Positions 58,669-64,000 of a stretch of DNA of 64,000 bases are shown here, piece by piece. The notes beneath the pieces are model-generated. The model searched no databases. It was not told the origin of the DNA and saw nothing but the letters and a program-made list of their open reading frames with translations. The stretch's first letter is position 1. Each line of letters opens with the position of its first letter. A program made the translations under genes and the position numbers. The DNA lies in assembly GCA_024663395.1 (NCBI GenBank), contig JANFAH010000004.1, forward strand, positions 3,472,001 through 3,536,000, written 5' to 3'. This stretch comes from Pisolithus tinctorius. Lineage: Eukaryota; Basidiomycota; Agaricomycetes; Boletales; Pisolithaceae.

Positions 58669-60476
58669 CAAACAACCAGATAGAGGCTTTACCTCTGGTA
58701 TCCTCTCGAACCTCTTCACACAATCTCTTGCATTGCTTGGTACTCATCTCCCACCTGTACCTACCCCTGCTACATTTCCTGCACCCCCACCCCCACCTCA
58801 GAATACAATGTCTGGTTCATTGTCAAAGGCAACAACTGGCACTACCACCATCAAAGCCACTGAATTGAAGATTGGTGCTCTGTCTGACTTTGATGATGAC
58901 CAGAAGAATGCCATGAGCTGGCTGTTCTCAGTCCAGACCTACCTCATGGTCAATGAAGAAGTTTATGACACCAACACCAAATAGGTGGTTTATGTGCTGT
59001 CATACATGAAGAAAGGGGTTGCTCACTCCTGGGCAGCAACCTTCCAGAAGACATCTATGGAAAAGAACCCCCCCAGTTTCAGGATGTTCACTGATTTTGT
59101 GATGGCTTTCAAAGCCTCACTGACCTCCCTTGACTCCACTGGTGTTGCTATTGCAAAATTGCACACCCTTAAACAGAAAGATTCAGTTGAACAATACATC
59201 ACTGACTTCTGCACTGCCACTGCTGATTCCACCATCACCCAGGATGTCACCTTGATCAAGTTCTTCTCTAAAGGACTTATGTAAGCCATTCATTGCAAAC
59301 TGCATCCACATGATGGAGAGTACTCCCATTAAAATTGATGATTGGTACAAACAGGCACAGAAGTTTGGTGCCAAATGGAGGAAAGTAAATGAACTTTCCA
59401 GAAAGAAAGAAAAGAGGATGTTCTACCCAAAGAACAACCTCTCAGAAGAAAAAGATCCCAATGCTATGGACATGGATGGAGTGAGACTCTCCAGAGAAGA
59501 AAGGGACTGACACATCAAAGAAGGAAGATGTTTTGGTTGTGGAAACAAGGGACATCTCTCCCAAGAATATTTAGATAAAGGAAAGACCCCCCAGAAGGTC
59601 AAAAAGATCAGAAAGATTGTGGAGGTTGAAGAAAGTGATGATGAAGAAAAAGTCACTGGACACTCCATCACCTTAGTCAACATTGCTAGGGCATTAGGAA
59701 AGGATTTTTAGAAGGGAACTTTGCATTGATGCCAGATGTTCCCAGTAAAAAGGACAGTTCTATTTCTGTTGCACCTGTACTAGTATCTTCTACTCCAGAT
59801 CATACTATGCAAATCCCCATTTCCCTTTACACATCAGAAAAAACTGGAAAAGTCATCAACACCACTGCACTGGTTGACTCCAGTGCAGAAATATCCTGCA
59901 TTGATTGGGGTTTCATGTGAAAGCATAGAATCCCCACTCAACAACTCACTGAACCCATCCTTGCCAAGAATGTGGATGGATCCCAGAATTCTAAGGGAAA
60001 AATCTTGTTTTCTGCCACCCTCTACTTCAAGATCAAAGGGCTCATTCATCAGTCCTTCTTCCACATCATAAACTGTGGGACAGAAAATGTAATTCTTGGC
60101 CTCCCTTGGTTACAAGAAAACAACCCCATTGTTGATTGGAGAATGGGAACCCTCTCCATCAATGAGAGAACTGACAGATCAAAAGATCTATCCTGGCACA
60201 TCTCTTCTGTCCCTGTTGAAGAACCCACCATAAATCTTGTATCCCCTGTCAAAAAGAAAGGGATAAACAAGTTCATGGACTATGAAGAACCCAAGGAAGA
60301 AACCATCTGTGCTCATTTTGTGATGGCACTTGGAAAACTCATCAAAGAAGCTAAGAAGGTCAATCCAAGGAACAGCCTTCTCAGAAAGATAACCACTGCT
60401 GCCAAATTGGCCCAAGAAGAGGCAAAGAAGAAACTGAAAGTGATTCTCCCCAAAGGCTACAAAGAGTCACCTTAGG
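58613..60476 (+). pseudogene. Old gypsy gag and protease, decayed
   Basis: Gag pieces SSDEEQESTVTDTPSNEP, NAMSWLFSVQTYLMVNEEVY, KGVAHSWAATFQK and FCTATADSTI lie in successive frames with stops at 58,982 and 59,283. The zinc knuckle near 59,530 reads CFGCGNKGHLSQEY, so its last Cys has become Tyr. Protease: ALVDSSAEISCI (the catalytic Asp-Ser-Gly reads Asp-Ser-Ser) and NVILGLPWLQENNPIVDW. The frame ends LPKGYKESP at 60,476, just before the RT would start; RT is absent. The start codon equals TTG. Confidence 0.82.
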
Positions 60477-60844
60477 CACCACTTTTTAGGGGAGATTATG
60501 GGTCTGTTAGATATAGTTTTTGTGACATAAACAATCTATCTAATAGACCCACCATCTGCACTGGCTTTACCTGACTTGCACCAATTATAGTTTTGCAGAT
60601 CACTTAGGGAAGCATTACCATATGTGGTACACTTACTGTACACTGATTTATTGTCCTCACCCTCACCTTACCCTGGCCAAACCCTTGCCCCATCATCTTG
60701 AGCATGCCCCAACCTTCTCAGATCATCTTGCTATCATCTTGAAAGCATCTCAGGATGCTTCCAGTGTGGGTCCTTTCTGCACCAGGTGTCTGTGCTTTAT
60801 CATGCTTCCAGGTGTATCTGATACCTCACAGTAGGTTTTTTTGT
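60477..60844. other. Junction sequence between old gypsy and KDZ remnants
   Basis: No gene. A short inverted repeat (GTCTGTTAGATATAG with CTATCTAATAGAC, about 60,501-60,546) may be the end of a further element. Confidence 0.4.
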
Positions 60845-62690
60845 CTTCTCAGTGATATGCATCCCCATTCTGGGACTCACTGTGCATTTCCCAGCACCAA
60901 CTCTGGCATGGGCCACCATTTTTTGAGTCCAAAGAAACAGCATGACAAAAGGAAAACCCAAACTAATGTCATTATTCCAGGTCAAGCTGTCAAATGCCAA
61001 CATCTCCTCCAACATTTGAACAACCTTTTGAACCACAAGTCATTCCCACCTCTGCCATCTGCTAGCAGCCCTCCTCACCAAGAAGATGGTGTTCCAGACA
61101 TATCTGATGACACTCTTGCTACCCAGCACCTTGCTGATGAAACCTCCTTCAAAGACGATCCTGACTATTCCACACAAACTGCAAGTATCAACCAGTAGTA
61201 TGACAGCTGGACAACACTCATGCCTACTATCATTGAGCCATACCTCCAGTACTCAACAGAGACCATCAGAAAACCACTTGTGGGCTGTGATACCCCAATC
61301 TCTGGTTGTCATGGACATTGCAACCTCAAGCACTCTTCTCTCCTTTGCTTATATTTCAATTGTGTGTCATTGACCATCACATTTTTTCATTGAGACTAAT
61401 ATCTTTTCAGGTTTTGCTACAGTCTTGGTTCAAAATTGTTCATGTGCTTTGCTTTCCCAGCTCCTCCTGCATTTTGGTCTCTTCCCTACAGCCCCTTCCC
61501 AGCCTTGGATAGCCATTTTGGTCAAATTACTTGGATTCTATTGTGCATTATTTGAATGATCATGTGACTCTATCAACACCCTCACATCAGTGCTCAATAT
61601 GAATTATGAGCACCTGGGTTTCAGATTGACCACTCAAGAGGTGTGTATTCCATGTTGTACCTGACTACTCTGGCTTACTGACATGTCAAATAGGGTGGGG
61701 TTGTGCAAGAACTGTTTTGTTGCAGCATCAGCCATGCCATGCAGTGGTTTGATATTCTGCAAGTGGAGATAGAGTGTCATGTAGGAAATGTCATTGAAGG
61801 TTGTCACCAACTGGTGTTGCAGTCTCTCCATTGTGATTGCACTCAATCAGCTGAGGAGTTACCATCACTGCCCACATCATTGCCATCCAATTGCCAGTCC
61901 CTGTCACCTGGCTCATGCACCTTGATTCTTGTCCATAGATGTCCTGCTTGCTTTGCAGGCTGCATGTTTGGGCAGCCATTGGACAAAGGTGGAGATATTC
62001 ATGTCACTACAGATGGTAATTTTCACCACCATCATTGATGTTCCACAGGTAGTTGTCCCCAATTTTATGAGCCCACATATTTCATTCCCAAGGCCAAAGT
62101 GGATGTCAGATTGAATGCTCATGCAAGCAGCCACCAAGACAACAACACATTACAGTTCCTGACAAGGCAATTGATCAATGCTAGGCATCATATGAAGCAG
62201 CTGATGGCAACAAAAAGAAGGCAGCAATGGATTGCTTTGATGACACTGGCATCATGGCATTGATATGCCATCACAATATCCCCCTTTTCTTTGCAAATAT
62301 TGACATGCCTGGTGAGCAACAGAAGTACAGTGTTGTGCTTCTGGAATGCTTCTTTTCCCACCTACCATCCACAGCAATGGTGGTTGTATTGTATGATATT
62401 GGTGGTGTTCTTGCTCGTTCTTTAGCTAAGGTATGTCAGTTGCTCCCCCCCACATCCTGGCACTCATTTCCCAAAGTATGATATCCTCAACAATGATGTC
62501 ATCTCTTGCCTCTGCTTTGCAACTACTGCTATGCATGCCTATGGCCATGAATGGGCTTGCCAACTTGTTTTTAACCCATGCCTCATTAGTGGACTAGGTC
62601 ATTCTGATGGAGAAGGGATGGAACACCTTTGGTCACACTTTATCAAATGCATTGGCATTGAGCAAGCCTTGTTGGTAAGCTGAATATATT
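60845..62690 (+). pseudogene. KDZ-type (Kyakuja-Dileera-Zisupton) transposase remnant
   Basis: Pieces in several frames in the right order: an N-terminal part near 60,905-61,200; DSWTTLMPTIIEPYLQYS; the block that in relatives precedes the catalytic region (SNRVGLCKNCFVAA, MQWFDILQVEI); then CPACFAGCMFGQPLDKGGDI followed by TTDGNFHHHH (about 61,945-62,035), the catalytic D-x-D/H region; and MDCFDDTGIMALICHHNIPL, NIDMPGEQQKYSVVLLE and VVVLYDIGGVLARSLAK. After an intron comes TTAMHAYGHEWACQLVFNP with GHSDGEGMEHLWSH. Many stops and no CpG: an old dead copy. It sits between old gypsy sequences, probably inserted in them. Confidence 0.85.
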
Positions 62691-63004
62691 TTGGGAGATC
62701 ACACTGAACCTGAGCCATTTGTTATAGTGTCAGCATCAGATCTGGTTGATTGATTGCCATGTGACTGCAATAGGACTGGAAATGTGAAGTGATCTTGGGG
62801 ACTGGATTTGATGATGACTGAGGAAAGGAATTGGCAAACAAGGTGTGGAAGTGCAGCATATCCTCAGTGCTTGTGGGGTTGATATCCTGGAGTTGTGAAG
62901 GCAGTGGTCTGATCAATGTAATGCACAGCTTTCATTACACATCATAAGTTTTCACTTAAAGATCTACAAGTTCTCCATTGGTCTACCATCTTTAGATGTG
63001 CTGG
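62691..63004. other. Unassigned CpG-free sequence between KDZ remnant and LTR copy B
   Basis: No frame with recognisable content; probably the 3' part of the KDZ element or decayed gypsy sequence. Confidence 0.4.
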
Positions 63005-63624
63005 TGTTACATTTCACCCCTGTTTTCCTTTGTTTCACCATGTGTTTACTTCATGCTGGTTCTGTTGGACTTGTTTTCCTTTCTTGGCCATCTTCTCTCT
63101 GATCCAACAGCCTTCTATCTCCACCACTGGCATTACTGCCTCTTTATGTGCTTAGGACATGTGTCATCATTGTTCAACCAATGGCATAGTTGGCTCAATA
63201 CATGTGGATGCCTCATGGTCCATTTCCTTTGTAGTATTTAGTCTGCTGGCTCAAGTCTTGGAAACCCAGACTTGAGCTGCTCAATCATACACAGCATTCT
63301 CAGAACTTTGCCCTCAGTGTCCCTTACCAGGACCACTCTTACAGGTGTTGCCCTAAATCCTCTGTCATTTACAGAGGTCACTGCAGCCATTGCTCAGTAG
63401 AAATCCCTTAGTCTGTGGCTGAGCTCCCCTTGCACCTTGACTCTGGTCTAAGCATAACAAAAGCTCAAGTCTACACAGCCTATTGGCTGAAGGACACCAT
63501 TTAGTGCTCCACCATGAACCCCCAAGTTGGGTGCCATTGCAACCCACACAAGAAGAATTGACATCTGACAAAGAACAGGAGAGCACTGTCACTGACACCT
63601 CCTCCAATGAACCAGAACAACTGG
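63005..63624 (+). repeat. Old gypsy LTR and leader, copy B
   Basis: Direct repeat of 58,061-58,668, beginning TGTTACATTTCACCCCTG. It includes the gag start (ACATCTGACAAAGAACAGG...) and stops where the next element begins at about 63,626. Confidence 0.8.
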
Positions 63625-63625
63625 T

Positions 63626-64000
63626 GTGAGTCAAAGTGTGGTTCAGTGGTGGAAACCAACCAAAACCAACACAAAAGACAATAAGAGTGAGTGGTGGTGT
63701 GCCTATGCAGTACCTAGATGGTGGAACCTTTGATTTGGGTGGGTTTTTGCAAGCTACAACACTCAAAGATGAGTGCTGAGGGTTGGGGGTGCTCCTGATG
63801 AAGAAGGAGCAGGAATGCAAGAGGAAGTGATAGGGTAGACTGCTGTTAGCCTACCAAAGGATGGATGATGACTTAATTCAATGTCCTAAGCTGCACTGAG
63901 CTCAGGGAGGACTTGGAGTGAAGTATATTGATGATAGACAATGATAAGCAAAGTAGACAATAGTTAGACTCTTAATAAAGTCTCAACTATCAAAGCTGAT
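63626..64000 (+). mobile_element. Second copy (5' end) of the TGTGAGTC element
   Basis: Shares TGTGAGTCAAAGTGTGG, GAAACCAACCAAAACCAACA (GAAAACC in the other copy) and the GTGGTGGTGT block with 28,683 onward, then diverges. Both copies carry a CTCAACTAT block further in. Inserted in the old gypsy gag leader and continues beyond the window. Confidence 0.7.

Larger units (their letters stand above)
56732..64000. other. CpG-null domain II (at least 7.2 kb, continues past window)
   Basis: I noticed only about four CG dinucleotides (around 57,414, 58,706, 61,155 and 62,416) from here to the end. The last normal-density CpG is inside the DUF6533 final exon (about 56,692). Everything identifiable inside is a transposon remnant. 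Confidence 0.88.

Overview
The window is filamentous-fungal nuclear DNA, most likely from an agaricomycete (mushroom-forming basidiomycete). I infer this from many short GT-AG introns (about 45-130 nt), NACHT-WD40 (STAND/NLR-like) genes with the agaricomycete N-terminal layout, a Ty3/gypsy element, a KDZ transposase remnant, a DUF6533-type membrane protein and a DUF3684 sacsin-like gene. I cannot name the order or species.

Left third (1-20 kb): a NACHT gene (N0, minus strand) runs off the left edge. A long intron-rich DUF3684 gene (4.7-11.2 kb, minus) follows, with an Hsp90-type ATPase module at its start and an HEIAH zincin-like motif near its end, but broken by several frameshifts. Next comes a complete Ty3/gypsy insertion (11,467-19,717) with two 276-bp LTRs that look identical and a perfect 5-bp target duplication (CTCTG), although its coding frames are interrupted.

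Middle (20-37.6 kb): an NLR-like cluster of three NACHT-WD40 copies: N1 (plus), N2 (minus) and N3 (minus), plus a transposed WD40 fragment. The C-terminal halves of N1 and N3 and the whole of N2 lie in a 13-kb block almost devoid of CG dinucleotides, while the NACHT halves of N1 and N3 outside it have normal CpG. Both edges fall at the same homologous codon in the two oppositely oriented genes. N2 carries two insertions that can be proved against the N3 empty sites: a 1.82-kb TG...CA element and a Tc1/mariner derivative rebuilt as a giant foldback (two 705-bp arms).

Right-centre (37.6-56.7 kb): ordinary single-copy genes with normal CpG. Four have fully solved, in-frame exon structures: an alpha/beta hydrolase (8 exons, 347 aa), a putative zinc-binding protein (307 aa), a membrane-anchored histidine acid phosphatase/phytase (6 exons, 487 aa) and a DUF6533-like multi-pass protein (5 exons, 326 aa). 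A Myb/SANT protein, a small coiled-coil protein and an uncharacterised gene flanked by a direct duplication have interrupted frames.

Right end (56.7-64 kb): a second almost CpG-free block begins just after the DUF6533 stop codon. It is a nested graveyard of Ty3/gypsy remnants, a KDZ transposase remnant and a second copy of the TG...CA element seen inside N2. The overall picture is a gene-bearing region invaded by CpG-mutated, probably formerly methylated, repeat islands, one centred on a rearranging immune-receptor-like gene cluster.
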